A stretch of 64,000 bases of DNA from Begonia masoniana (GCA_022432975.1 CM039516.1:32769737-32833736), one strand, 5' to 3'. Counted from the stretch's first letter, positions 10,992-23,929 are shown. Notes: generated by a model from the sequence alone, not told the origin. Translations and numbers: made by a program.

Positions 10992-12289
10992 AACCAACTG
11001 TCCAAGATATAGAGAAGTCATGCCATGTATTAATTTGGAAGGTAGATTCGACCATTGCAAATAGGAGCAAAGACAATGTAGAAGGGGGAATTTTTCTTCC
11101 CTTTGACAAAATCATGTAACTCACCAAATTAGAGAGTGATTTGTGCTCTCGAGTTTTCTTATGCATTTGTTTGCTTTATTAGCTTATGGCTAGACATTTG
11201 CATTAGTGTTGTTATCCACTTAGCTAGGTTAGAGAGACTAAAGAGGTGGCTGGTCACACCAATCTCAAGGTGAAGGAGCACCTTATTCGATTTGGTGCAA
11301 CCATGGTACCGAGGACATCGATTGTTCGTCCTCCCTTTCCTCTTTGGTCTTATGACCGTTGCCTTGTCTTTTTTGAATCCCTAGCTGTTGTTGAGGGTTA
11401 AGTAACATTTTGTAAGCTACTGTTCGGCATAATATGTTGATGAATGAAAATTAGAACCAACAGTTCCTTCATTTTCTTCTTATTCTCTCTCGCCGACAAA
11501 GGTGCATCCGAGGAATTTGAATCCTATCCACTAAACCGTGAGATTATTGGTGTTTTTGATATGCCTACGGGACCTATCTGTGAAGCATGAACCAAGGTAC
11601 GTATTTTATACAATCTTTTATCTAACCAGTTTATGAGTTTTGCAAGCAAACATAATTCTATAGCTTTGATTAAGAAATCAACATAATTCTATGTCTTTCC
11701 ATTAACAAATCTTGTAACCGAGCTATTTACATAATTATGTGTATGACTTTTAGCAGTAGGCAAACATTATCCTTCCTTGTATTTATTGGCAAACTTGTAG
11801 CCTTATTATTTAGGAATGCTCTTGGATCGGGATTGGCTTACGAGAAAAATGGTATGGTCGAAGCCAAGGCACGCACGAAATGGAATCAAGACAAGAAGCA
11901 GCAAGCAGCGCGTGCGCAGGAAGAGGGCCCAGCAGCAGCAGTAGGCGCGCGCAGGAAGGATGATATGCCCTGTTCCAAAGACCCACCATAATGTACCTAA
12001 AGTCCGAACCGTTAAAACACAAGTTAAGGTAAGTATTTATCTAATTTATCTATCTAATGGATTTGTAGAATTATGTAGGCAAATTGGCTTTCTGAAGCTT
12101 GGAATGAAGAATGAATTTGTTTTCCTTAAATACAACTTTTGTAGCCAAGTTTTTGTTTTATTTTATTTGTAATTTAAAATACTTTAATTTTGTTTAAAAC
12201 TCTTTAATTGGCAAACTGTAGCCTTTAGAATGTATTTTTTGGTAATAGTCTTCAAAAGGATGCTGAACCAAGAGAGAATCAAAGGCTGA
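10992..12289. other. Unassigned 1.3 kb between LTR tail and element B
   Basis: No gene recognised. TTGGCAAACTTGTAGCCTT near 11787 and a close copy near 12210 show an internal imperfect repeat. Bases 11860-11960 are rich in GCGCGC and GCAGCA. A GGTAAGTATT donor-like site lies near 12028. It could be old retrotransposon or intergenic DNA; nothing can be assigned safely. Confidence 0.35.
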
Positions 12290-12701
12290 TGTAACAACCC
12301 CAACCCAGTCGGGGCCACCACGAGTTTTGCTTTGACATACATTTACTTCTAGTTTCATTCCATGATATAAAATTCTTCATTTTTCTTCTTGACACCATAA
12401 ATCCTAGACTCGGATCATAAATCTTTTAAGGATATATATATATATTTTTGAAAACTCGCGAACATATAACTTAAATAACAACGGCTAAAACCTTTAACTC
12501 TCTGAACTCAACTCCTTCACATTCTTGACGACGTACTCGTCCACAGAGTTGAACAACACAAGTCGGGCAATATTCTCGTCTGCAAAATCAGACGACTTTA
12601 TCGTCCACGGGCTACTTAGAAGCTATCGTCTACAGTCTGCCCAGTCAACAACGTCCACCGACCAGTACCCATAGACTTATTTAAGTCTATCGTCCACAGA
12701 C

Positions 12702-12935
12702 CACGTGTTACCCACGTGACTTCATTAACTCGGCAGACGACATCTACCGATCACATCCGCTGAATACATCCACCGCTCAGACCACGTGTTACCCACGTGA
12801 CTTCATTAACTCGGCAGATGACATCTACCGCTCAGATCCACTGAATACATCCACCGCTCAGACCACGTGTTACCCACGTGACTTCATTAACTCGGCAGAC
12901 GACATCTACCGCTCAGACCACGTGTTATCCACGTG
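12702..12935. promoter_or_regulatory. Eight CACGTG motifs in tandem repeats of LTR B
   Basis: Four pairs of CACGTG hexamers (near 12702/12713, 12783/12794, 12864/12875, 12919/12930) are carried by units of about 81 bp and one shorter unit. CACGTG is the plant G-box core bound by bZIP and bHLH factors. The whole block is absent from LTR A. It lies in the transcribed leader rather than upstream of the TATA box, so a regulatory role is only a possibility. Confidence 0.55.
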
Positions 12936-12959
12936 ACTTTAATGTCCACGGTTCACGTA

Positions 12960-13165
12960 ACTTCTTCACTCACGGGTTGCATAGACTCATCGTCCACAGA
13001 CTCCAGCGTCCACAGACTACTTAACTCTTTCGTCCACAGACTCCAGCGTCCACAGACCACTTAACTCTTTCGTCCACAGACCCCAGCGTCCACAGACTAC
13101 TTAACTCTTTCGTCCACAGACCCCAGCGTCCACGGACTACTTAGACTTATTCGTCAATAGACTCT
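12960..13165. repeat. About 40-bp CGTCCACAGAC tandem repeat
   Basis: Four to five imperfect copies of a unit containing CAGCGTCCACAGACTACTTA and CTCTTTCGTCCACAGAC. Related shorter motifs continue into 12500-12700 and are what remains in LTR A at 6180-6400. The block fills the 3' variable slot of this LTR family. Confidence 0.85.
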
Positions 13166-13517
13166 ATTGTCCAAAGACTACTTAAATTTCTTTTTACATT
13201 TCATTTCGAATGGAAACCATTCTACTCATGAAACTTAAACATGCGTAGCGGAAGACTTACGGAAAACAGATAAATCTTTAGTCTTAAAATTTTCTTTAAA
13301 CATGAAACTGTACCAGACAATCCCAGTATTCATCATCATAAGAAAACTTCATCATACTTATGTTTCAATATCATAGACCTTACTAAAACATGCTACGAGC
13401 AACACTCCATGGATTAAAAATCGCTTCACAACCATAAATCATCACCATGAGCAGCAACCAGCAACCAGACCTAAGCATTTCCTTCTAGACTGAAGTCCTT
13501 ACCTGTTGTTTTGTCAC

Positions 13518-14109
13518 CTACATCATAAGGTTCAAACTATAAGCCTAATACTTAGTAAGGAGTGCAAAAAACACATGAATGCTCATGAATGCTGCATAAA
13601 ATCATGTTCACATCTTTTACTCAAATCGGGAATCATGCTTGTGTTCACATTCACTTTCAAATCGTGGGAATCATATTCTTGTTCATCGTTTTCATATCAT
13701 GGATTAAGGAGGAGTTTGTGCCGAAGGGGGGGTAGGCAGAGTGCGTGTACATGGCCCTTACGGGCAAGAATCATGGTCCATCCCTGGACAGTGACATGGC
13801 CAATACCGCCCCCAACCCTCACTTAATCAAGGTTTCATACGTTTCGTTTTCTTGTTTCATTCATAAAGGAGTATGCGTGTAAAACATTTTGTATACTCGG
13901 TAAATAAATCATGATGCATGGACATAAACATTCTCAAAACATGAGACCATGGAAAGAGTCGTTTATCAGAAAACAGAGCATACACTATTCCAAACATTAT
14001 ACTAAAGTAGACAACTTCCTAAACATAATCGAATATCAGAAACAAACTCAACCTACTACCCTTGTGATGCAGGGCCCTAATGGCCGGAAATCTTAACACA
14101 CTCACTTAC
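13518..14109 (-). other. Predicted leader intron in B 3' LTR (592 nt)
   Basis: Donor ACTTACCT (reverse of AGGTAAGT) at 14104-14111, acceptor CACCTACATCATAAGG at 13515-13530. The length is the same as in A. Confidence 0.5.
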
Positions 14110-14824
14110 CTGGATTCCTTAGTAAATGTCTTTCCTTCACTTGGAGCTTTTTCCCACCTAAGTCATTTCACGTATTAATGTAAGAAAACAAATCTTAAGT
14201 AGTCTAATATTCTAGAATGGTAGCTTTCTAACTAAGTATATATCCTAGAAGTCTAACTCATTTGCATTCGAGCATTATATCAGTCACCTAGTGTGCATAA
14301 AAATCTCAGCTAAACGATAATGGTGTTCGGGTTTACCAACTACCCAGGCTCAGCCAACGTTCATTATTTCTACTTATTATCTACAACAATCATAAATGCT
14401 ATGTTAATAGTTATATCTACCATGATACTTCAACTTCCTCAGAAAACCCGAATCTAAATCTCTAATCAACTCTCAAATGACTAATCAGTAAACACATTGT
14501 CCAAATCTTACCTCGAGCTTGGAGTATCGGAAGAAAATATAGGGAAGCTGATCGTTGGAGGAAGAACAGAGAAAAGAGTTGAGGAGAGAGAGTCGGCTGA
14601 AAGAAGAAAGTCGGCTGGTGGAGGTTTTAAGATTTTTATTTTCTATTTATACACTTAATAAGCTAGGCTTAATTACAAGTTTGCCACCAAACCTAATTTT
14701 ATAAAAAAAGAGCTGATTAAACTTTGGCGCCTAAATTTTCGACCAAGGGAATATATGCATGGATGACAGTTAATTCAGTTGCGTTAAAAGAAAGTTCACC
14801 TGCCCGAAGTTTTCGGGTGTTACA

Positions 14825-14838
14825 TCCACCCCTCCTTA
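14825..14838 (-). other. Polypurine tract of element B
   Basis: Read on the minus strand it is TAAGGAGGGGTGGA, directly before the 3' LTR. It is the expected plus-strand primer site for reverse transcription. Confidence 0.85.
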
Positions 14839-14865
14839 AACAAAATTTTTGTCCGAAAAAATTGT

Positions 14866-17800
14866 TCAGACAAATAACTCTGGATACTTGTCCAATATGT
14901 CTTGCTGTCGTTCCCACGTGGCTTCTTCAATGCCATGATTCGTCTACAGAATCTTTACTAGTGCAATTTCCTTATTTCGCAGGATCTTAACTGCAGACTC
15001 CAAAATTTGTACCAGTTTTTTTTCATACAGCAAGGTCGGCTGAATCTTGATTTCCGTTGGCTTAACAACAAGCGTCGGATTACGTATGCATTTCCTTAGC
15101 ATTGACACATGAAAGACATTGTGAATCTTTTCCAGCGAAGAAGTCAACTGTAACTTATAAGCTGTATTACCAATCTTAGCTAAAATAGGGAATGGTCCAA
15201 TGAATCGTGGATTAAGGTTTCCCTTCTTACCGAACCGTATAACTCCTTTGAACGGTGAAATCTTCAAGAAAACTTCATCCCCGACAGTACACTCAAGGCT
15301 CCTCCTCCTCAGATCCGCATCACTCTTCTGTCGACTTTGTGCAGTCATTTTTCTTTTCCTAATAATGGCGATCTTGTCTGACATCTGTTGCAAAATCTTG
15401 GGGCCTAAGAGCTTCGCTTCACCAACGTCATCCTAGTACAAAGGTGACCTACATTTTCTGCCATACAGCGCTTCATAAGGTGTCATACTGATGATGGACT
15501 GGTAATTATTGTTGTAGGAGAATTCAACTAGAGGCAGATATCGACTCCATGATTCCTAAAATTCTAGCACGCACGCCCTCAACATGTCCTCTAGTATCTG
15601 AATGGTTCTCTCTGATTGACCATCTGTGTGTGGATGAAATACAGTGCTGAAAGATAACTTTGTACCTAGCGTGCCTTGCAGACCTTTCCAAAATCGAGAA
15701 GTGAATCTAGGATCTCGATCGGAGACAATGGATACCCGGATTCCATGCAACTTGATAATCTCCTTAACGTACAGGTTTGCAAATTGGTCCATCGTATAAG
15801 TTATCCTTACCGGCAGAAAGTGAGCTGATTTCGTCATTCTATCAACTACAACCCAAATGCTATTGTGGCCTTTGGTCGTCTTTGGCAATCCCACAACGAA
15901 GTCCATGGTAATGTTTTCCCACTTCCATTCAGGGATCGGTAAGGGTTGAAGGGTACCTCCTGGCCGTTGGTGCTCTGCTTTGACTTGCTGGCATATCAAA
16001 CACGACTCTACATACTTGGCAACATCCCTTTTTAGATTCGGCCACCAATAATGTAACTTCAAATCCCGATACATCTTGGTGTTCCCAGGATGTACAGAAA
16101 AGGGTGACGAGTGTGCCTCAGCCAAAATTAACTTACGTATCTCTTCATCACATGGAACGTACCATCGATTTCTAAACTTCAAAATTCCATCCTCAGAAAG
16201 ATTGAACTCAGAGGAAGTGTCCTTCGACTTATTCACTATATTATTCTTTTCTTTTGAATCCTTCTGTTGTGCCTCTTTAATCTTCTCCAAAATAGTTGGC
16301 CGAATAGATAATGATGAAAGAAATGCTGATATTTTCGGAACTATCTCCAACTCAAATTTCTGAACCTTAACTTTCAAGGGCAATGACATGGCTGACACAG
16401 CAGGCTGCATCGTCTTTGACATCCTGCTTAATGCGTCGGCAACCGTATTGGCCTTACCAGGGTGGTACTTAATTTCAAAGTCATAATCCTTTACGAATTC
16501 CAGCCAGCGCCTCTGCCTCATGTTTAGCTCATTTTGAGTAAAAAGATACTTCATGCTTTTGTGGTCCGAAAACACTTCACACTGTTGGCCATACAAAAAG
16601 TGCCTCCAAATTTTTAATGCAAAAACAACAGCGGCTAATTCTAAATCGTTAGTGGGATAATTCTGCTCATAACTTTTTAGTTGTCTGGATGCATATGCTA
16701 CAACCTTGTCTTCTTGCATTAGGACACACCCCAAACCAACTTGGATGCGTCACAATAAACACTGAACTTTCCTCCTTCAGTTGGGAGTGTCAAAAGAGGG
16801 GCTGTTGTTAACCTTTAGTTTTAGTGTCAGAAAAACTATCTTCACAGGCTCCAGTTCAAGAGTACTTGGTGTCCTTCTTTGTTAAACTTGTTAAGGGTTT
16901 GGCTATCATAGAAAATTCTTTAATAAACTTCCTATAATAACCTGCCAAAACAAGGAAACTACGAACCTCGCTGGCATTCCTTGGTTGAGGCCAGTCCTTA
17001 ACTGCTTGAATTTTGGTCGGATCCACTGATATGCCCTCAGCATGAAATGACATGACCCAAAAAGTTGACCTTGTCTAACCAGAACTCACATTTGGATAAC
17101 TTGGCGTAGAGTTGCTGCTGTTTTAAAGTTGTCAACACTACCTTTAAGTGTTCTGCATGATCAGTTTTAGTCTGTGAGTATATAAGGATGTCACCGATGA
17201 ATACAATCACAAACTTGTCCAAGTATTCACGGAACAACCGATTCATCAAATCCATAAAAGTTGCAGGTGCGTTCGTTAGTCCAAACGACATTACAAGAAA
17301 TTCGTAATGTCCATATCGGGTTTTGAATGCTGTCTTCTGTATATCTCCCTCCTTAACCTTCAATTGGTAATAGCCCGAACGTAAGTCGATTTTTGAGAAC
17401 ACTTTGGCCCCTTGTAACTGGTCAAATAAATCATCAATTCGGCGTAAGGGTACTTATTCTTGATTGTCAGTTGTTCACTCCCTGTAATCAATACACATCC
17501 GAAGGGATCCGTCCTTCTTCTTACAAATAAAACAGGTGCACCCCAGGGAGAACAGCTAGGGGCAAATAAATCCTTTGTCTACTAACTCTTGCAATTGAGT
17601 CTTTAGTTCCTTCAATTTAACCGGTGTCATACGGTAGGGATTCTTAGACACAAGTAAAGCCTCAGGGTATGTATCAACCACAAATTCAATTTCTCTATCG
17701 GTGGTAACCCGGGCAAGTCATCCAAGATACCTTAGGGAACTCTCGGACCATAGGGATATCTTGAAGTTCTACCTTATTCTCCACCCGTATATCAATTATG

Positions 17801-19289
17801 CTAGCTAGATAACTTACACAACCACTTCTCAGTAACCGCTGGGTTTCTAACGAGGATATAATTGGTATCTTACTTGATTTTGGGATGGCTGAAAAGAATA
17901 CCAGTCCCCATTCGGGGGTCGGAATTCAACTAGACCAGTCCTACAGTTGATTGTGGCATAATGTCTGAATAGCCAATCCATACCCAATAGGATTTCGTAT
18001 CCGTTCATATCAATTATAATCAACTCTACATATATCTCTTTGTCCCCTACTAATACAATTTCACCCTTACTACTGTTCAGAATGTAAGGATCTCCCCGAC
18101 GGTAACATGACACTAAATGACTTATCGGCTAGAAGAGTCCGTAAATTATACCTGCATGCAAATGTAGTTGCTACGAAAGAATGGGTAGCACCGGTATCTG
18201 TAAGTGTGTATGTGGGTTTACCACAAATCTTAATCATACTTGTTATAACCGTTTTCTGCTCCGCGCATCATCTTCCATCATGGCGAAAACTCTAGGTGCC
18301 ACCCTCGTACGATTTACATCAAGCGGCATTGGACAATCCCTAACAACATGGCCAACCTTATCGCACCTATAACAGTGTCCCGTGTATAGTTTGCATTCGC
18401 CATGGTGATTCTTCTGGCAGATGGAACATAGCGGGGCCTGAGGAGCTTGAGGAACTCGAGGAGTCCCTTGAGGCCACTTTCCTTTTCCTCGATCGTCATT
18501 GGGGTTGTAGGGCCTTTTGATGCTTCTCTGTTGATGCTGCCAACCTCCTTTGTTCTGCAGCGGTTGTGACCGCACATTATCGACCATCTTCCTTGGCGGC
18601 TCGCGCTGTCCTTGCACAGCAATTTCTACCTCTTCCAGTTCCAAAGCCTTAGCTGCCATCTCAGAATAGGGTATGTTGTGGATCCCTGCAGTCTTCACTC
18701 CCCTGAAAAGGTTTGGTCTCAACCCTTGAACGAATTGGTGAATCTTGTCTTCCTCATCATCCACCAAACGGGGTGCAAATTGTGACAATGCTTCGAACTT
18801 ACAAATGTAGTCCGCCACAGAACCGGTTTGGCGTAGCTGCATAAACTCCATCTTTTTACTAGCCCGAACCGCTCGGTTGAAGGTACTTGGCAAAGAGGCC
18901 GTCTTGAACCATGCCAAAGTCATAGTTTCCATGTTAGTAGTGCTTTAATTGAATCCCACCAATGCCTTGCACCCAGTGCAAGATGAAAAACAGCACATTT
19001 AATCTTGTCCCCCTCTTTGACCTTGGCATAAATGAACATGTCCTCAATTGTTCGAATCCATTCCTCAGGATAGATAGGGTCCGAAACATGACCTATAAAT
19101 ACTGGAGGTCAAAGCCGGTAAAAACGTTCGCCGCCATGGTCATGGGTTACATTCGAACTAGAGTTCCCTTGCTCTTCTCTAGTAGCCACAAGTTGTTCAA
19201 TCTGGAGGGATTGGCGAAGAACTAACTCCGTTAGTTGTGCAATGGTATTAACTATCTTCGTTGCCTTCTCTCTGTTGACCTCTCACCAT
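14866..19289 (-). pseudogene. Element B gag-pol polyprotein, disrupted
   Basis: It reads from ATG 19289 to the stop at 14866, the full Tekay-type order. Gag (to about 18500); zinc knuckle near 18350; protease near 18180; RT with the defective FIGD motif near 17190; RNase H 16740-16400; integrase with H2C2 near 16000 and a D-D-E core 15900-15580; chromodomain-like tail 15060-14870. Premature stops at 15433-15435 and 14944-14946 (TGG to TAG) and 15556-15558 (CAG to TAG), plus the gag stop, the frameshift near 17040 and the stop near 16858 shared with A. In addition there are many single-base indels in homopolymers (for example near 17720, 17470, 18240, 18945) that A does not have. Those look like uncorrected sequencing errors. 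The 3' half of integrase, missing from A, is present here. Confidence 0.9.
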
Positions 19290-19433
19290 CTTGGAAATCC
19301 TAACATATATCATAAACACATCTTAACTTTGAATGACATTACTAAAATCGTAAACACTTACAGTTGCTGGAGAGTACTCATGTGGTGATTTGTGCTTGTA
19401 GGCATCTACAGAACCGGCTTTAAAACCCGGGTC

Positions 19434-19445
19434 GCTCTGATACCA
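19434..19445 (-). other. Primer binding site of element B
   Basis: GCTCTGATACCA is the reverse complement of TGGTATCAGAGC, next to the 5' LTR that begins at 19450. It matches initiator tRNA-Met. Confidence 0.92.
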
Positions 19446-19449
19446 TAAT

Positions 19450-21494
19450 TGTAACAACTCCAACCCAGTCGGGGCCGCCACGAGTAATTGCCGTGACATA
19501 CATTTACTTCTAGTTTCATTCCATGACATAAAATTCTTCATTTTCTTCTTGACACCATAAAGCCTAGACTCGGATCATAAATCATTTAAGGATATATATA
19601 TATTTTTGAAAACTCGCAGACATATCACTTAAATAACACGGCTAAACCTTTAACTCTCTGAACTCACTCCGTCACATCCTGACGACGTACTCGCCACAGA
19701 ATTGAATGACACAAGTTGGGCATATTCTCGTCTGCAAAATCAGACGACTTTATCGTCCACGAGCTACTTAGAAGCTATTGTCTACAGTTGCCAAGTCAAC
19801 AACGTCGCCCAACCGGTATCCATATGACTTATTTAAGTCTATCATCCATAGACCAGTGTTACAACGTGACTTCATTAACTCGGAGAGACACACATCTACC
19901 GCTCCATCCATAAATACATCCACCGCCGACCCCGGAATTTAATGCCACGGTTCAACTGATTCTCCCACTCACGGGTACATAGAGTCATCGTCCACAGACT
20001 CTAGCGTCCACAAGACTACTTAACTCGTTCGTCCACAGACTCCCGGCATCCACAGATAATTAACTCTTTCGTTAACAGACCCCAGCGTCCATAGACTACT
20101 AGCTCTTCATCCACAGACCCAGCGTCCACAGACTACTTAACTCTTTCGTCCAGAGACCCAGCATCCAAACTACTTAACTCTTTCGTCCACAGATCCAGCG
20201 TCCCAGACTAACTTAACTCTTTTGTCCATAGACTCTAGCATCCACAAACTACTTAAATTTCTTTTTACATTTCTTTCGAATGTAAATCATTCTACTCATT
20301 AACTTAACATGTGTAGCGGAAGACTTACGGAAAACATAAATCTTTGTTTTAACAATCTTCTTTAAACACGACCGTACCATACACTTCCCAGATTCATCCA
20401 TCATAAAAAAATGTCATCAACTTATTTTAATATCTAACCTTACTTAAAACATGCTATGAGCAACACTACCGGTTAAACATCCGCTTCCCCAGCCACAAAT
20501 CCATCACCATGACAGCAACCAGCAACCAAACCTAACATTTCCTTCTAGCCTGAGTCCTCACCTGTTTTTTCGTCGCCTACATCATAAGTTCCAAACTATA
20601 AGCCTAATGCTTAGTACGGAGTGCACACACATTCATGGCTGCATAAAAATAATGTTCACATCTTTTACTCAAATTGGGAATCATGCTTGTCTTCACATTG
20701 TCACGTTCAATCCATGGGAATCATATTCTTGTCTCATGTTTTAACATATCATGGATTAGTAGTGAGTTTGTGCCGAAAGTGGGTTAGGCAGAGTGCGTGT
20801 ACATGACCCTTACGGGCAGAATCATGGTTCACCCTAGACAGTGACATGCCAATACCGCCCCCAACCCTCACTTATCACGGTTGCATCGTATTGTTTTCTT
20901 GGTTCTTCATAAGGAATATGCGTGTAAAACATTTTGTATACTCTGTAAATAAATCAATGATGCATGGACATAACAGTCTCACAACATGAGACCCTGGACA
21001 AAGTCATTCGCAGAAATAAGCGACACGAATCCAACTTACACTAAGAAACACTTCCAGACATAATCGAATACAGAAACAACGCACCTACTACCCTTGTGAT
21101 GCAGGGCCCTAATGCGGAAATCTTAACACCACGACTTACCTGGATTCCTTAGCAAATATCTTTCCTTCACCGGAGCTTTTTTCCCCACCTAATCATTTCA
21201 TGTATTAAAGTAAAAAACAAATCCTAAGTAGTCAATATTCCAGAATGGAGTTTTCTACGAATTATATATCCTAGAAGTCCTAACTCATTTCCATTCGAGC
21301 ATTAATCATCACTAGTGTGCATAAAAACTTCAGCTAACGATAAGTGGTGTGCGGGTTCACCAACGACCCGGTAGCCAACGTTCATTATTTCTACTTATTC
21401 TAACACAATCTTAATGCTATGTTTACTGCTATACTTACCATGATCCGTTCAACTTCCCAGAAACTAGAAGTCTAAATCTCTAATTAACTCTCCA
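19450..21494 (-). repeat. 5' LTR of element B, truncated and indel-rich
   Basis: It matches the 3' LTR of B throughout but carries very many one- to three-base deletions and insertions (dense from 19620 to 21490). It stops at CTCTAATTAACTCTCC, about 300 bp short of the LTR 5' end, at a run of about 16 A. The indel load is much higher than in the internal region or the other LTR. It lies next to the contig end, so poor consensus quality is the likeliest explanation. Confidence 0.8.
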
Positions 21495-21681
21495 AAAAAA
21501 AAAAAAAAACGATTGAGTTGAATTCTTATACTTCATCGAAGCTTAATAAGTTTTATTACCCGTCCCATGAACGTTTTTGGTCCTCAATGGTCACGTCGTT
21601 CTCATCACTTCAAGTAAAAACCTTGAATGTGATTAAGGATCACTTCATTCTACCACAAGTCATGTTAACACTCAACCTCAT
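21495..21681 (+). pseudogene. Poly-A run and possible integrase fragment at contig end
   Basis: After about 16 A, a short frame ends with residues resembling LPQ-x(4)-LNL, which recalls the integrase segment of some copia-type elements. The match is short and the sequence is cut by the gap, so the family is uncertain. An assembly artefact is also possible. Confidence 0.25.
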
Positions 21682-21781
21682 NNNNNNNNNNNNNNNNNNN
21701 NNNNNNNNNNNNNNNNNNNNNNNNNNNNNNNNNNNNNNNNNNNNNNNNNNNNNNNNNNNNNNNNNNNNNNNNNNNNNNNNN
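21682..21781. other. Assembly gap (100 N)
   Basis: Exactly 100 unknown bases. Any reading frame drawn across it is artificial. Confidence 0.99.
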
Positions 21782-22135
21782 AAGGGAAACTTATCCACGT
21801 TGTTGACCCTTCCCTGTGTTGCTAGAATCGGTAGTACAGCTTACAGACTACAATTGCCTCCATCATTGGAAAGGGTTCACAATGTCTTTCACGTGTCAAT
21901 GTTACGAAAATGCATACGAGATCCGACGCAAGTTATTCAGCCAACAGATATCGAGTTAGAGCCGACACTGGTGTATGAAGAAAAAATCGGTGCAGATATT
22001 GGAATCTGCAGTTAAGACTTTGAGGAATAAAGAGATTCCACTGGTGAAAGTTTTATGGAAGAATCATGGCATCGAAGAAGCCACTTGGGAGCGACGACAT
22101 GACATGTTAGACAAATATCCAGGATTATTTGTTTG
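21782..22135 (+). pseudogene. Element C integrase C-terminus and chromodomain-like tail
   Basis: Only the last 115 or so residues remain: the GPF-like region (frame-broken near 21790-21830), then FHVSMLRKC, a linker, and [13 protein letters not shown] followed by ATWER, as in E and J. Single-base changes in homopolymers near the gap (an extra A near 21985) break the frame, so part of the damage may be sequencing error. The 5' part of C is lost in or beyond the gap. A polypurine tract and LTR follow in the normal order. Confidence 0.75.
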
Positions 22136-22164
22136 ATCAATTTTCCAAGATGAAAATTTTGTTT

Positions 22165-22177
22165 AAGGAGTGGTGGA
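22165..22177 (+). other. Polypurine tract of element C
   Basis: AAGGAGTGGTGGA directly precedes the 3' LTR of C, at the same place as in B, E and J. Confidence 0.8.
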
Positions 22178-22872
22178 TGTAACACCCGACAAGACAACCA
22201 GGTGACTTCCTAACTGTTTTAACGGTCATGAATATTCAATCTTCACGATTTATAATTTTGTGCCTAGCCTAATTAATTTCATGTGGATTTAAACTAGGTT
22301 GAGTGGCAAAGGTTGTAATAATAGTGGATTGAGACCGGTATTTAAAGAAAATGGAAAGGGTTCAAACCTACATTAAACCTCACTGTAGCCGTCATTACTC
22401 TCGGCGATTTTCTCTCCCGAGCTCTCTCTCTGTCAGCTGGAAATCTCTCCTTCGACGATCGGTGTCCTTGCTACTTCTCGGCTACTTTGTGCTCGAGGTA
22501 CGAGTTTGGCAATGTAGCTATCTATTAGTCGTTAAGCTATGTTTTTAGCTATGTGTTGAAGTTCTGGATTCTTCAAAAGCCGTGTAATAATAAGGACGTT
22601 TTAAAATCCGAGATCGGTAATGTCATTCTGAATCGATTCTGGACATTTAAAATAACCAACCCTGAGTAATCGATAGTCGAGTCTGTCTATTTCGATTTTT
22701 GGATTTCAAACTGCACAGAGTATTAAACTATGGATTCGGGAATGACTTTAGCTATTAGACCCTAAGATGACCTGTGATTAGAACTAATAGGATTTTTGTT
22801 TTAACTACTGCAATGTAAATGTTTTAGGCGAAGAAGTCCGAAGAGAAGAGCTCAAGTTGCTAAGGAAACAAG

Positions 22873-23460
22873 GTAAGTGAATGTATAGGTTTCTCGGTCA
22901 TTAGGACCCTACATCAAAGGATGCTAGATAGTAACTGACATGATGATTAGAGGCCATTTATGCTACTGTCTCGTACTTATGTTAATGTTTTGTTTAATGG
23001 TAAGTTTTCATGTTGGGAGGATGCTCTGTTCTGTAGCCTGATGATTTAAGAATTTCCATGTACATGCATCATGACTATTTTATGCATATGAAAATGTTTT
23101 AAGAGCATGGTTTTCTCATGAATAAAGAAAGAAGATAACACTTATGCAACGTGGGCTAAGCGAGGGTTGGGGGCGGTTCGGCGTATGTCACAGTCCAAAA
23201 GAGGGACATATGAATACGACCCGCAGTAGGGACCAAGACCAAACTCACTGTCGAACCCCCTTTACCGGCACAAATCCTCTCTTAATCCACACAACTTAAA
23301 TGAAGAATATGATCAATGATTATGAATGATGATTACGAGCAAAGATATGAACAAGAAAAGACTTATGAGCATGTGTTTCCCGAATTATACATTCATGCAT
23401 CCATGTTAGTGTTGCATTCCTTACTAAGCATTAGGCTTATAGTTAAACCTTATGATGTAG
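22873..23460 (+). other. Predicted leader intron in LTR C (588 nt)
   Basis: AG/GTAAGT donor and TGATGTAG/GTGAAG acceptor with CTTACTAAG branch-point-like sequence upstream. Confidence 0.5.
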
Positions 23461-23929
23461 GTGAAGAGTTCACAGGTGAGGATTCCCAATCCAGAGATGA
23501 TGCTTAAAGCCGGTTGCTAGAGGATGCTCAGAATGACAGTGCAAGGCTGGATAAGCGATTACGACCCCTGGTTAATGCGTGGATGATGTCAGTATGAATT
23601 TAAATATGAAAGTCTGGGTAGGATAAGATTATTTTAAAACATTGAGTTTGAGATTGTTTGATTTGATTACTGAGTCTGAGAATGTTTTTTTTTGGATATG
23701 GAACGTGTTATTAACCTAAGTCTTCCGCTATGTGTATTCTGGATGAGTCTATGATTCTCACTCATTGAGATTTATAGTTACCAAGTTAAGATTTTGATGA
23801 AGTTGGTTGATGATTATAGTGTTTTACTGCCGTATGAAAGAAGCTGGATGAGGCAATCACCCGGCTGACGTCATCGACGGATGTAAAATGATAGAAGTTG
23901 AACGATTGAGTCTTCCGGTTTAGTTACTA

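Larger units (their letters stand above)
12290..14824 (-). repeat. 3' LTR of element B (2535 bp)
   Basis: Read on the minus strand it starts TGTAACACCCGAAAACTTCG at 14824 and ends GGGGTTGTTACA at 12290. The polypurine tract lies just outside at 14825. It is about 460 bp longer than the LTR of A because of tandem repeats at 12700-13165. A TATA motif is at 14643-14651. The leader motifs match those of A base for base over long stretches. Confidence 0.92.

Noticed and set aside
11737..12172. Two small frames between the LTR tail and element B as host exons
   Set aside because: Low-complexity Ala/Gln/Arg content from GCAGCA and GCGCGC tracts, no family match, and no supporting gene structure.
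21518..22015. Long reading frame across the second gap
   Set aside because: It spans 100 N. The two ends belong to different contigs, so it is not a gene.
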